From Actinomyces massiliensis 4401292 (GTDB taxonomy: Bacteria; Actinomycetota; Actinomycetes; Actinomycetales; Actinomycetaceae), in assembly GCF_000269805.1 (NCBI RefSeq), contig NZ_JH711481.1, forward strand, positions 1,914,102 to 1,978,101: 64,000 nt of DNA, read 5' to 3'. The position numbers and the translations under genes were made by a program. The notes beneath the pieces are model-generated. The model had not been told where the DNA came from. It ran no database searches and worked only from the letters and a program-made list of their open reading frames with translations. Within the stretch, counting starts at the first letter, position 1; each line of letters starts with the position of its first letter. Below, in pieces: positions 8,687-17,028 of this stretch.

Positions 8687-11092
8687 TCAGCGCTGAGCCA
8701 GCACGAAGGGATGCACCGCCGTCGCCCCGGCCCGCCGCAGTATCGAGGCGGCGACCGTGAGCGTCCACCCCGAGTTGGTCCAGTCGTCGACGAGGATCAC
8801 CCGCGCCCCGTGGAGTCGGGCCCGGGCGTCATCCGACCACTCGTCCAGGGTCAGGGAGCGCGCCACCTCGGCGAGCCGGTGGGCGCTGCCGACGTCGTGA
8901 CGGCCCGGATCGCCGCGAACTCCGATTATTCCCAAGGGCATGGCGGCGAGGTGATGGGCGAGTGCCCGACCTATGTGGCGCACGAGTCGGGGGCGGCGCC
9001 GCGACTCGATGAGAACGATGCACAGCGGTAGGCCGTCCGGCTGTGAGGACGAGTCTGCAGGGATGGTTCTGGCATCTTCGTCATTCTCTCCCGTCGTGTC
9101 CTCAATGAGGGCCGCCAGGCGTTCGGCTACCTGAAGTACCGGGGCCCGCAGTGCGTTGGGAACCTCGGCATCAGAGCCCGGCTCGATCAGCTCGCGCAGT
9201 GCCCCGGCCACGCCCAGGCCGTCCATCCTCCCCACGGCCATGCCCGTTCCGGCGCGCTCGGACTCCTTGATCCGTCCGCGTAGAGCGGGCAGTCCGAGTC
9301 TGTCCATCCCGGTGGGCCACTGCCGGCGGGGTGTCAGGGCGACCCCCACCTGGGACAGTGAGGCGCGGGCCGCTCTCAATTCCTCCTCCTGCGGCTCTCG
9401 GGCCAATGTGAGACCGCCGCACAGGTCGCACGCCCCGCAGCGCCAGCCTGCGCGCATCGTCGGGTCGTCGAGGGCCGAGCGCAGGAAGGCCATCCGGCAC
9501 TCGGGCGCCTCCAGCGACTCATAGCGGAGCATCGCCTCCTGCTCGTGGACTCGAGCGGCCTCGACGCGCGCGTACCGCTCGGCATCGTAGACCCAGGGCC
9601 GGCCAGTGGACGTCCAGCCTCCCCGCACCCGCCGCACCGCGCCGTCGACGTCCAGGACCTTGAGCATGGACTCCAGTCGTGTGCGGCGCAGACTCGTGAC
9701 GGTCTCCAGCACATTCGTGCTCAACGATCCCCCGCCCTCCTCGGCGGCGTCATCGAGAGCCGCCAGGACCTCACGGACCGCGGGCTCGGGCGGGAATCCC
9801 TGAGCACCGAACCAGTCCCAGATGGAGCGGTCCTCGGCTCCCGGCAGTAGCACCACCTCGGCGCGATCGACGCCCCGACCGGCTCGTCCGACCTGCTGGT
9901 AGTAGGACACCGGTGAGCTCGGCGCCCCCATATGGACCACGAATGCCAAGTCGGGCTTGTCGAAACCCATGCCCAGGGCCGAGGTCGCCACAAGCGCCTT
10001 GACTCGGTTCTCCTTGAGGTCCTCCTCAAGGCGCTCCCGTTCCGCCGCGTCGGTCTGCCCGGTGTAGACGGCCGCTTTCACACCCGCGTCGCGTAGACGT
10101 TCGCTCACCTCCCCGGCTGCTGAGACCGTCAGGCAGTACACGATTCCCGAACCGGGAGCGTCGCGAAGATATGCGGTCAGCCATGCCAGGCGCGACGCGG
10201 CATCGGGCAGGCGGCGCACGCCCAGGTGAAGGGAGTCCCGCTCCAAGGACCCTCTCATGACGAGGACCTGTGCGTCCGGGGGCTCCGATGCGTTACCGGC
10301 GAGCTGCTCGGCGACGTCGGCCGTGACACGGGCGTTGGCCGTCGCCGTGGTGGCCAGGACCGGCGTGCGCGGGGGCAGATCCGCCAGCAGGGTGCGGATC
10401 CGCCGATAGTCGGGACGGAAATCATGGCCCCAGTCCGATATGCAGTGCGCTTCGTCGATGACCACCAGGCCGGCGTCAGCGGCCAGGTGGGGGAGGACCT
10501 CGTCCCGGAAGGCCGGGTTGTTGAGCCGTTCGGGGGACACCAGTAGGACGTCGACGGCGCCGTCGCGAACCTGGGCCTCGATCTCCTGCCACTGCGCGGC
10601 GTTGGCGGAGTTTATGGTGACGGCATTGATGCCCGCGCGGCGGGCGGCTGAGACCTGGTCGCGCATGAGGGCCAGCAGCGGGGAGATGATGACCGTCGGT
10701 CCGGATGCGGGGCCGGGCTGCCTGGCGGGCGGCGGAGTGGGCGGTGCCCATGCGCCTCCCGCAGCACCTTCGGCGCTGTGCGCCCCGGCACCTGAGTCGA
10801 ACCGCTCGGGTCCCCAGCCCTCGCGCAGCAGGACTGTCGCCACGAAGTAGACGGCAGACTTCCCCCAACCGGTGCGCTGGACCACCAGGGCTCGACGGCG
10901 CTGGACCACCAGGGCGCGGATGGCTCGCCACTGGTCCTCCCGCAGGTGGGCATCGCTGCGCCCGACGAGCTCGCGCAGGACCGCCTCGGCGCGCTCGCGG
11001 AGCGGAGAAGCGGAGGACATCTCGAGGGGGTCGTCGATTTCGTCGATGCCGTTGATGTCATCAGGGGGAGTGTCGGCGGCGGGCGGGCTCAT
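8687..11092 (-). CDS. RecQ-family ATP-dependent DNA helicase with C-terminal phosphoribosyltransferase-like domain
   Basis: A 3'-5' superfamily 2 DNA helicase for recombination and repair. It has Walker A in RTGWGKS, motif II with the RecQ aromatic loop in IDEAHCISDWGHDFRPDY, motif VI in QQVGRAGRG, and a Cys-rich zinc site (ECRMAF followed by RCGACDLCGG). No HRDC domain is seen. Instead the last 125 residues resemble a PRTase fold, ending VILVDDWTNSGWTL, which matches the PRPP-binding loop consensus with two acidic residues. At 801 residues it is longer than E. coli RecQ. The gene is convergent with the hydrolase gene, 22 bp apart. A TAGCGT box six bases upstream supports the ATG at 11092. 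Confidence 0.85.
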   Translation of the reverse strand: MSPPAADTPPDDINGIDEIDDPLEMSSASPLRERAEAVLRELVGRSDAHLREDQWRAIRALVVQRRRALVVQRTGWGKSAVYFVATVLLREGWGPERFDSGAGAHSAEGAAGGAWAPPTPPPARQPGPASGPTVIISPLLALMRDQVSAARRAGINAVTINSANAAQWQEIEAQVRDGAVDVLLVSPERLNNPAFRDEVLPHLAADAGLVVIDEAHCISDWGHDFRPDYRRIRTLLADLPPRTPVLATTATANARVTADVAEQLAGNASEPPDAQVLVMRGSLERDSLHLGVRRLPDAASRLAWLTAYLRDAPGSGIVYCLTVSAAGEVSERLRDAGVKAAVYTGQTDAAERERLEEDLKENRVKALVATSALGMGFDKPDLAFVVHMGAPSSPVSYYQQVGRAGRGVDRAEVVLLPGAEDRSIWDWFGAQGFPPEPAVREVLAALDDAAEEGGGSLSTNVLETVTSLRRTRLESMLKVLDVDGAVRRVRGGWTSTGRPWVYDAERYARVEAARVHEQEAMLRYESLEAPECRMAFLRSALDDPTMRAGWRCGACDLCGGLTLAREPQEEELRAARASLSQVGVALTPRRQWPTGMDRLGLPALRGRIKESERAGTGMAVGRMDGLGVAGALRELIEPGSDAEVPNALRAPVLQVAERLAALIEDTTGENDEDARTIPADSSSQPDGLPLCIVLIESRRRPRLVRHIGRALAHHLAAMPLGIIGVRGDPGRHDVGSAHRLAEVARSLTLDEWSDDARARLHGARVILVDDWTNSGWTLTVAASILRRAGATAVHPFVLAQR

Positions 11093-11098
11093 GCGACC

Positions 11099-11104
11099 AC
11101 GCTA
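11099..11104 (-). promoter_or_regulatory. -10 box of leaderless recQ-like gene promoter
   Basis: TAGCGT on the minus strand ends six bases before ATG 11092, indicating leaderless transcription. Confidence 0.5.
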
Positions 11105-11155
11105 ACCCGGGCCTGTGACGCTTTCAGCGCGCCGATAAGAAGTGGCCCATTTCAT

Positions 11156-11168
11156 ACAGGTACCGTGT
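11156..11168. promoter_or_regulatory. Candidate MarR operator, upstream copy
   Basis: ACAGGTACCGTGT is an imperfect palindrome matching the downstream site ACAGGTGCCTGT at 11224-11235. It lies just upstream of the -35 box of the marR-like gene, so the two sites bracket the promoter, suggesting autoregulation. Confidence 0.4.
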
Positions 11169-11176
11169 GGAGATGA

Positions 11177-11206
11177 TTGACTTTATTTGGAAGGCGCCTG
11201 TAGTTT
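11177..11206 (+). promoter_or_regulatory. Promoter of the marR-like gene
   Basis: TTGACT (11177-11182) and TAGTTT (11201-11206) are separated by 18 bp. This is one of the better sigma-70-type promoters in the window and would give a leader of about 55 bases. Confidence 0.5.
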
Positions 11207-11223
11207 CGGGGCGTCAGAAATCA

Positions 11224-11235
11224 ACAGGTGCCTGT
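11224..11235. promoter_or_regulatory. Candidate MarR operator, downstream copy
   Basis: ACAGGTGCCTGT has perfect 5-bp arms (ACAGG/CCTGT). It lies about 10 bases after the predicted transcription start, where a bound regulator would block RNA polymerase. Confidence 0.45.
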
Positions 11236-11268
11236 CTATTGGGTGCCTCTGGACACCAGGAGATTCTC

Positions 11269-12072
11269 ATGAACACCACACGTACAGGACTTCACGAGCG
11301 GCTACGCCGCCTTCATCGGCTCATGCGTCGTCGTCACGTCGCCACCCATGCCCATGCCGGCCCCTTGGCCGACACCACTCGCGGACGCGGCCGGGTGCTC
11401 GCCGCCCTGAAGATGCAGAGCCCCATCCCCACTCGCGAGCTCGCCTACCTCCTCGACATCCGCCAGCAGTCCCTCAACGAGCTGCTCAAGAAGCTCCAGG
11501 CCGACGGGCTCATCGAGCGCGCCCCTTCCGAGACCGACCGGCGCATCATGATGGTTGCCCTGACCGAGGCCGGCCGAGCCGTCGAGATCGGTCGGGAGGA
11601 CGCCGACTACCTCGACGCCTTGACCGACGAGGAGGTCGAGACCCTGGTCGGGCTCCTCGATAAGCTCATCAATGCGCTGGAGGCAGAGCTCGGGGTCGAC
11701 GGCGATGATGACCTGTTCGACTGGATGGCCGAGGCTCGACGCCGCATGGGTGACGAGCCCTTCGAAGCCATGATGCGCATGCGCGAGCAGGGCTTCGGGT
11801 CCGGCCCCTTCGGTGGAGGCCGGGGGCGGGGCGGCCGCGGTGAGCACAGTGGTCGCGGCGGCCGCAGTGGTCGCAGTGGGCACGGCGGCCCCGGCGGACA
11901 TGACAGACGCGGCGGTCGTCGCGGGCCTTGGTCCGATGACTTCGGCCCCGGCTTCCCCGGTGATGACGCCCCGGAGCCTGAGGGGCGACGATTCCGGCGC
12001 CATCGCGGCGGAGCCGCTCCGTCTGAGGGTGAGGCATTCCCGGGTCGCTCCCGCGGAGGCCGGAGGTGCTGA
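11269..12072 (+). CDS. MarR-family regulator with Gly/Arg/His-rich C-terminal tail
   Basis: DNA-binding regulator of 267 residues. Residues 1-150 form a winged helix MarR domain: IPTRELAYLLDIRQQSLNEL is the recognition region and GLIERAPSETDRR the wing with its conserved DxR. From about residue 180 the chain becomes a low-complexity tail rich in RGG, GRGG and GHGG repeats and ending in Cys, about twice the usual MarR length. ATG 11269 is preceded by AGGAG; an in-frame extension would begin upstream of the -35 box and is rejected. Matching palindromes around its promoter suggest autoregulation. It is convergent with corA, and no target operon is obvious. Confidence 0.78.
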   Translation: MNTTRTGLHERLRRLHRLMRRRHVATHAHAGPLADTTRGRGRVLAALKMQSPIPTRELAYLLDIRQQSLNELLKKLQADGLIERAPSETDRRIMMVALTEAGRAVEIGREDADYLDALTDEEVETLVGLLDKLINALEAELGVDGDDDLFDWMAEARRRMGDEPFEAMMRMREQGFGSGPFGGGRGRGGRGEHSGRGGRSGRSGHGGPGGHDRRGGRRGPWSDDFGPGFPGDDAPEPEGRRFRRHRGGAAPSEGEAFPGRSRGGRRC

Positions 12073-12090
12073 ATCCGTTGCCCGCAGACT

Positions 12091-12128
12091 CATCGAGTCC
12101 TGGTTCAGTTGTGAACCAGGACTCGATG
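12091..12128. terminator. Bidirectional terminator-like hairpin between marR-like gene and corA
   Basis: A perfect 17-bp stem (arms 12091-12107 and 12112-12128) closes on a GTTG loop. It lies between two convergent genes, so it can end transcription from either side. There is no strong T-run, as is common in GC-rich actinobacteria. Confidence 0.8.
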
Positions 12129-12154
12129 CTTGATCCCCCCCGGATCTCCCCGGA

Positions 12155-13141
12155 TCAGATCCAGTCGTTCTTCCGCATGAGCGCATACACGGCGACCGCG
12201 GGAACGACCACCAGGATTACTGCGGATATCAGCCCGGAGTTCTCGCCGACCCCCGGGTAGGGCACATTGATACCGAACCATCCGGTGACGAGCGTGGGCA
12301 CGGAGATGACCGCCGCCCAGCCGGCCAGCTTCTTCATCACATTGTTGAGCCGCTGGTCTTGCAGCGACAGGTGGGTCTCGAAGACGCTGGTGATCATGTC
12401 GCGCAGCGACTCCGTCCACTCCGTCGCCCGCAGGACGTGATCGTTGAGGTCGGCGTAGAACGGATCCAGCTCGCTCAGCGAGTCCTCGCGATGTCGCCAC
12501 AGCACGTTGACGACCTCCCTCATCGGTCGGACCGCGTGACGCAGGGTGACGAGTTTGGTGCGTACGTCATAGGCGGTGCGCTGGAACTCCGTGGAGCGCG
12601 AATCCGGTGAGAACAACTCGTCCTCCAGGGCCTCGATGGCGTCGTCGAGCTCCTGCACAGTAGTGAGGTAACCGTCCACGACGAGATCCAGTACTGCGTG
12701 CACGATGGCGGGGGAGCCCAGTCGCAGGAACTCCCGGTTGGAATTGATGCGCCGCGTGAGCGTGGAGGTGTCGATGCGGTCGGAGGCCCGGATCGTCACG
12801 AGCCCTCCGGGGAAGGAGAATCCCGCGATCTTGCTCAGCTGATCCTCCTCATCCCCCTCGGTGGAGGCGAAGCCGGGCAGTGTCGCATAGGTGATGAAGA
12901 AGATGTATCCCTCGTGCTGAGCTGCTTTGGCGCGCTCGTGCGGTGCGACCGCATCCTCCACTGCGTTGGGGTCGAGGTCCAGCTCGGAGGCCAGGAGCTC
13001 CAGCTCGTCGCGCGTAGGGCTCACCAGATCGGCCCACACGAGTAGCTCCGGCGAGGCGATGGCCGCGCTCAGGCCCTCCAGCTCCGCGGGGGCCTCGTCA
13101 GTGGGGCGGCCATCGCGCCAGGCCAGGGCTCGGAAGGTCAT
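12155..13141 (-). CDS. corA: CorA-family magnesium/divalent cation transporter
   Basis: Pentameric Mg2+/Co2+ channel of the cytoplasmic membrane; 328 residues from the chosen start. It has an N-terminal cytoplasmic alpha/beta domain, a long helical stalk (for example LDDAIEALEDELFSPDS), and two C-terminal transmembrane segments. The GMN signature is changed to GIN (WFGINVPYPG), a change seen in CorA/ZntB-type relatives, so metal selectivity is uncertain. I chose ATG 13141, with AGGA seven bases upstream; an in-frame ATG at 13186 has no ribosome-binding site. It ends in ALMRKNDWI after the last membrane helix. Confidence 0.87.
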   Translation of the reverse strand: MTFRALAWRDGRPTDEAPAELEGLSAAIASPELLVWADLVSPTRDELELLASELDLDPNAVEDAVAPHERAKAAQHEGYIFFITYATLPGFASTEGDEEDQLSKIAGFSFPGGLVTIRASDRIDTSTLTRRINSNREFLRLGSPAIVHAVLDLVVDGYLTTVQELDDAIEALEDELFSPDSRSTEFQRTAYDVRTKLVTLRHAVRPMREVVNVLWRHREDSLSELDPFYADLNDHVLRATEWTESLRDMITSVFETHLSLQDQRLNNVMKKLAGWAAVISVPTLVTGWFGINVPYPGVGENSGLISAVILVVVPAVAVYALMRKNDWI

Positions 13142-13255
13142 GGGCCAATCCTGCCACTCCTGCTGCTGTACGGTTCGTCGCCGCATCGGGGCGGCCGACT
13201 GTCGACGCGCCTTGGCCTGACAATCCTCTAGAGCAAGACCTTCACTGGTGGACGC

Positions 13256-13321
13256 ACATCATTTCAGGACCGATCTCGAGCCGGAAGTGAACCGATCTCG
13301 AGGCGGAATACGACCGATCTC
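13256..13321 (-). repeat. 22-bp tandem repeat array, locus 1 (3 units)
   Basis: On the minus strand, units beginning GAGATCGGT recur with exact 22-bp spacing: 13300-13321, 13278-13299 and 13256-13277, the last with a degenerate second half. The consensus begins GAGATCGGTCSASTTCCG. The same unit forms arrays at 24604-24691 and 36277-36386. Here it lies between the divergent corA and antiporter genes. Confidence 0.9.
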
Positions 13322-13384
13322 GGCGATGGGGGCGGTGTCCGTCCAGGGATCGTTCGCGCCGGGGCTCGCGCACTCGCGGAATCG

Positions 13385-13390
13385 TAGGCT
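13385..13390 (+). promoter_or_regulatory. -10 box of leaderless antiporter promoter
   Basis: TAGGCT ends seven bases before ATG 13398. It decides the start over an in-frame ATG 150 bases upstream that would translate through the 22-bp repeats. Confidence 0.55.
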
Positions 13391-13397
13391 TGCCTCC

Positions 13398-15350
13398 ATG
13401 GATCTCCTCATGATCGCCGTGCTGGGCGTGCTGGGTATCGCGGCCGCATCGCAGTTGAGCCATCGCATCGGCGTCGCCCCGGCCCTCATCCTGCTGGCCG
13501 CCGGTATCGGCGTCGGCTTCCTGCCCTTCGTCCCGGCCGTCGAGTTGGAGCCCGGGGTGGTCCTCGAGGGCATCCTGCCGCCGCTGCTGTTCTCCACCGC
13601 AGTGAGCATCTCCACCATCAATTTCCGTCGGGAGATCGCCTCGGTCGCCATCCTGGCCGTCCTCCTCGTGGCCCTGTCCGCCGGGGCCATCGGATTCGCC
13701 CTGACCCTTCTGGTGCCCGGCCTGTCCTTGGCCTGGGCCGTGGCCATGGGCGCCATCCTGAGCCCCACCGACGCCGTGGCCATCTCCATCGCCCGGCGCC
13801 TTGGAGTCTCACAGCGCATCATCACCGTCCTGGAGGGGGAAGGGCTCCTCAATGACGCCACCGCTCTGGTGGTCCTCTCCTCCGCCGTCACCGCGGCCAC
13901 CTCGGGCAACGTGAGCGTGGGCGGGGTCCTGGGCGGATTCGCGCTGGCCGTCCTCGTGGCTCTCGGGGTCGGCGTGGTGGTGGGCGAGACCAGCCTGCAC
14001 GTGCGCTCGCGCATCACCGACCCCACGGTGGACACGGTGGTCTCCTTCACCGTCCCCTTCCTCGCCGCCATCCCCGCTGAGCACATGCATGGCTCGGGCC
14101 TGGTGGCGGCCGTCGTCGCCGGGCTCATCACCGGGCACCGGGGCCCGCGCATGCTCCCGCCCGCTCACCGAGTGGCGGCCCGCACCAACTGGCACACCGT
14201 GGAGCTCACCCTGGAAGGCCTCATCTTCCTGGTGATGGGCCTGGAGTTCTTCGGCATCGTGGAGGAAGTCGACTCCGCCGACCTCGGCCTGTGGCGCGCC
14301 GGGGAGGTCGCGGTCATCGCCGGGTTCCTCACCGTCGTCATCCGCGCCATCGTCGTGGCCCCCATGCTGACGTTCCTGCGGCGCCGCACCGCCCGCCGGA
14401 CCAGGCTCTGGGAGGAGAACCAGGAGGCCATCCACCAGTTCCAGGACCGCTGCTCGGCCATTATGCGCGGCAAGGCCGAGATGCCCCACGTTCCGTGGGA
14501 CCGGCGCCGCTTCTCCAGAGTCCAGGGCAAACTCAAGCGCGAGCCCAGTCGGGAGCGCATGGTCCGCCGCGCGCGCATGCTCTCCACCCGCGTGCGCCGC
14601 CGGGGCGCCGACCTGGAGTACTTCGCGGCCGAGCCCCTGCGCGCCCGCGAGGGTGTCATCATCGTGTGGGCGGGCATGCGCGGCGCCGTCACCCTGGCCG
14701 CCGCCCAGACCCTGCCCACCACCGCCCCTCACCGGCCGTTCCTCCTGCTGGTCGCCATGCTGGTGGCCGCCGGGTCCCTGACCATCCAGGGGCTCACCCT
14801 GTCTGCTCTGGTGCGCCTGGCCAAGCCGGCCATGGCGGGGCGGGCCGACGACGAGGAGAAGGCCGCCGTCATCTCCCTCCTCGTCGACGCCGCCAAGGAT
14901 GTTGTGGTGAGCATGGAAGGCCACGATGGCGCCCAGTCCGCGGAGCCCCACCCAGTCGATGCCCCAGTGCCCGCCGACTCCGGCCAGTCGGCGCTGCAGG
15001 CGCCCGTTGATGGTCTGGAACAGGATCGGGCCGGCGGAGTCTGGCCGGGCGAGAATCGGGCGACGGAGAACTCGGAGGGGGCGGAGAACGCGGCCGTCTC
15101 CAGGTTCCTGCGGCGCCAGGGCACTGATCTGGTGCTTTCGACAACACGGGTCGCCAGAGCCTGGACCGACCCCACCTGGCGTCATGAGGACCTCGCCATG
15201 CTGCGGGACAAGACCCTGGACATCATCCGTGCCCAGCGCGAGGCGCTCCTGGACGCCGGTGACGACGGACTTTACTCGGCCGCCTCCCTGGAGTACGCCC
15301 TGGGCCGCCTGGACATGCAGGAGATCATGCTGACCTCCGATCCTCACTGA
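13398..15350 (+). CDS. CPA1-family Na+/H+ antiporter
   Basis: Exchanges cytoplasmic Na+ (or K+) for protons in pH and salt homeostasis. The 650-residue protein has a hydrophobic N-terminal part of about 12 membrane segments. It includes PPLLFSTAVSIS, GAILSPTDAVAISIARRLGV with the TD motif of the ion site, and EGLLNDATALVVLSSAV with the ND acid pair characteristic of NhaP/CPA1 proteins. A hydrophilic loop of about 80 residues interrupts before the last membrane segments (WAGMRGAVTLAAAQTLP), and a cytoplasmic tail of about 190 residues follows. The start is set by the TAGGCT box. The ion cannot be predicted from sequence. Confidence 0.9.
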   Translation: MDLLMIAVLGVLGIAAASQLSHRIGVAPALILLAAGIGVGFLPFVPAVELEPGVVLEGILPPLLFSTAVSISTINFRREIASVAILAVLLVALSAGAIGFALTLLVPGLSLAWAVAMGAILSPTDAVAISIARRLGVSQRIITVLEGEGLLNDATALVVLSSAVTAATSGNVSVGGVLGGFALAVLVALGVGVVVGETSLHVRSRITDPTVDTVVSFTVPFLAAIPAEHMHGSGLVAAVVAGLITGHRGPRMLPPAHRVAARTNWHTVELTLEGLIFLVMGLEFFGIVEEVDSADLGLWRAGEVAVIAGFLTVVIRAIVVAPMLTFLRRRTARRTRLWEENQEAIHQFQDRCSAIMRGKAEMPHVPWDRRRFSRVQGKLKREPSRERMVRRARMLSTRVRRRGADLEYFAAEPLRAREGVIIVWAGMRGAVTLAAAQTLPTTAPHRPFLLLVAMLVAAGSLTIQGLTLSALVRLAKPAMAGRADDEEKAAVISLLVDAAKDVVVSMEGHDGAQSAEPHPVDAPVPADSGQSALQAPVDGLEQDRAGGVWPGENRATENSEGAENAAVSRFLRRQGTDLVLSTTRVARAWTDPTWRHEDLAMLRDKTLDIIRAQREALLDAGDDGLYSAASLEYALGRLDMQEIMLTSDPH

Positions 15351-15402
15351 ACCGCAGAGCCGCGCCCGCAGTTTCGGCCTCGGAACAGGGCTGGATCGGC
15401 AA

Positions 15403-15530
15403 ACGTGTCCAAAACGGAGGAGATTAACTTGGGGCGCCGGAGCAAGCGGATCCGAATCCCCAGGCCGGAGAACGGTTTCCTCCGGACATCGAGCCTGAGG
15501 GCCCGCTGATCTCCTCCGTTTTGGACACGT
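15403..15530. repeat. 128-bp element bounded by perfect 22-bp inverted repeats
   Basis: The arm at 15403-15424 (beginning ACGTGTCCAAAACGGAGG) is the exact reverse complement of 15509-15530. The 84-bp interior is not obviously related to neighbouring genes and contains a smaller CCGGAG/CTCCGG inverted repeat. It fills most of the gap between the antiporter gene and hisC. It may be a MITE-like repeat, a two-site operator or a long-range hairpin; no target-site duplication is evident. Confidence 0.8.
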
Positions 15531-15577
15531 CTTCCCGGTGAAAGCGCTGCATGAGCATCTCCGGCCGCTCCGCCTCG

Positions 15578-15583
15578 TAGACT
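15578..15583 (+). promoter_or_regulatory. -10 box of leaderless hisC promoter
   Basis: TAGACT ends seven bases before GTG 15591, so hisC has its own leaderless promoter although it is separated from hisD. Confidence 0.55.
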
Positions 15584-15590
15584 TGCGGGC

Positions 15591-16751
15591 GTGAGTATCT
15601 CGCTACCCCTGCGCCCCGGCCTTGAGGGCGAGACGCCCTACGGAGCACCTGAACTCGACGTGCCTGTACGGCTCAACGTCAACGAGAACCCCTACCCGCC
15701 CTCGCCCGCGGTCATCGAGTCCATCGCCACTGCTGTGGCCCAGGCCGCCACCGGCCTGAACCGCTACCCCGAGCGCGACTTCCCGGACCTGCGCGCCGCC
15801 CTGGCCGACTACCTGGCCGCCGAGTCCGGTGTGCGGCTGGACCCCACGCGGATCTGGGCCGCCAACGGCTCCAACGAGGTCATGCTCCACATCCTCCAGG
15901 CCTTCGGCGGCCCGGGGCGCACCTGCCTGACCTTCACCCCCACGTACTCCATGTACCCCGAGTACGCCCGGGACACCCTCACCGAGTACGCCACCCGTCC
16001 CCGCCGCGCGGACTTCACGATCGATGCCGAGGGGGCCGCAGCCGCGATCAAGGAGGTGCACCCGGCCGTCGTCATCCTGGCCAGCCCCAACAACCCTACG
16101 GGCACCGCGCTGCCCCTGGCCGACATCCAGTCCATCCTCGACGCCGCCCGCGGCAACGGCCCGATTATCCCTGTGGGAACGGGCAGCGGTGGCGACGGTC
16201 GGCCCGGCCGGGCCGACTGCGTCGTGGTCATCGACGAGGCCTACGCCGAGTTCCGCCGTCCCGGCGTACCCAGCGCGCTGGAGCTGCTCGCGGATGGTAC
16301 CAACCCCCACCTGGCCGTGACCCGAACCATGTCCAAGGCCTTCGGCGCCGCCGGGCTGCGCCTGGGCTACCTGGCCGCGTCCCGCGAGCTTGTCGACGCC
16401 CTGCGCGTGGTGCGCCTGCCCTACCACCTCTCGGCCATCACCCAGGCCGCCGCCCTGGCCGCTCTGTCCCACCGCGAGGAGCTCATGGCGCAGGTCGCCG
16501 GCCTGCGCGAGGAGCGCGATGTCCTGGTGGACTGGCTGCGCGCCCAGGGGCTCACCGCGTACGACTCCGACGCCAACTTCGTCCTCTTCGGCCCCTTCGC
16601 CGACCGCGACGCTATCTGGGAGCAGCTGGTGGCGGCGGGAGTCCTCATCCGGGTGGTCGGCCCCGAGGGCTACCTGCGCGCCAGCATCGGCACGCCTCAG
16701 GAGATGGACCGCCTGCGCGCCGAACTGCTGCGCGCCATGCGATTCGGGTGA
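15591..16751 (+). CDS. hisC: Histidinol-phosphate aminotransferase
   Basis: PLP-dependent class I/II aminotransferase converting imidazole-acetol phosphate and glutamate to histidinol phosphate. Length 386 residues is normal. Motifs: [14 protein letters not shown] near the N-terminus, SPNNPTGT, the PLP-Asp in VIDEAYAEF, and the Schiff-base lysine in [16 protein letters not shown]. The C-terminal [14 protein letters not shown] region is typical. GTG 15591 follows a leaderless promoter. It heads the hisC-hisB segment, with a 277-bp gap before hisB. Confidence 0.96.
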   Translation: MSISLPLRPGLEGETPYGAPELDVPVRLNVNENPYPPSPAVIESIATAVAQAATGLNRYPERDFPDLRAALADYLAAESGVRLDPTRIWAANGSNEVMLHILQAFGGPGRTCLTFTPTYSMYPEYARDTLTEYATRPRRADFTIDAEGAAAAIKEVHPAVVILASPNNPTGTALPLADIQSILDAARGNGPIIPVGTGSGGDGRPGRADCVVVIDEAYAEFRRPGVPSALELLADGTNPHLAVTRTMSKAFGAAGLRLGYLAASRELVDALRVVRLPYHLSAITQAAALAALSHREELMAQVAGLREERDVLVDWLRAQGLTAYDSDANFVLFGPFADRDAIWEQLVAAGVLIRVVGPEGYLRASIGTPQEMDRLRAELLRAMRFG

Positions 16752-16891
16752 TGAGCGCCAGGCCGACGGCGCCCAACCGGTGCCCGCCCCGGTGGCTCAG
16801 CAGCGGGTCTTACGAGCGGCTATCGGCCTCCGGCTCATGCCCCGAACCGTTCGGCAGTCTTCGACGTGCCTCCGGCGGCCCCGGTCCCCGG

Positions 16892-16897
16892 TAGGCT
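16892..16897 (+). promoter_or_regulatory. Possible -10 box upstream of hisB
   Basis: TAGGCT in the 277-bp hisC-hisB gap could start a transcript with a leader of about 125 bases for hisB. No ORF or strong hairpin is seen in the gap. Confidence 0.3.
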
Positions 16898-17028
16898 CGG
16901 TACCGGCAGCGCTTGGAGCGCGCCGACCGGCCGCTGCCCGTATGGCCCAGCAGGTGCACTCCAACGCCCCGATCGGCCCGCGCGCCGACCGGCCGGATCA
17001 TCACCCCACCCGTCTCCAGGAAGCCGAC

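Noticed and set aside
15429-15509. A 26-codon ORF starting TTG inside the 22-bp inverted-repeat element, behind GGAGGAG.
   Set aside because: The GGAGGAG is part of both repeat arms and appears on both strands, so it is explained by the repeat; the peptide is basic and featureless.
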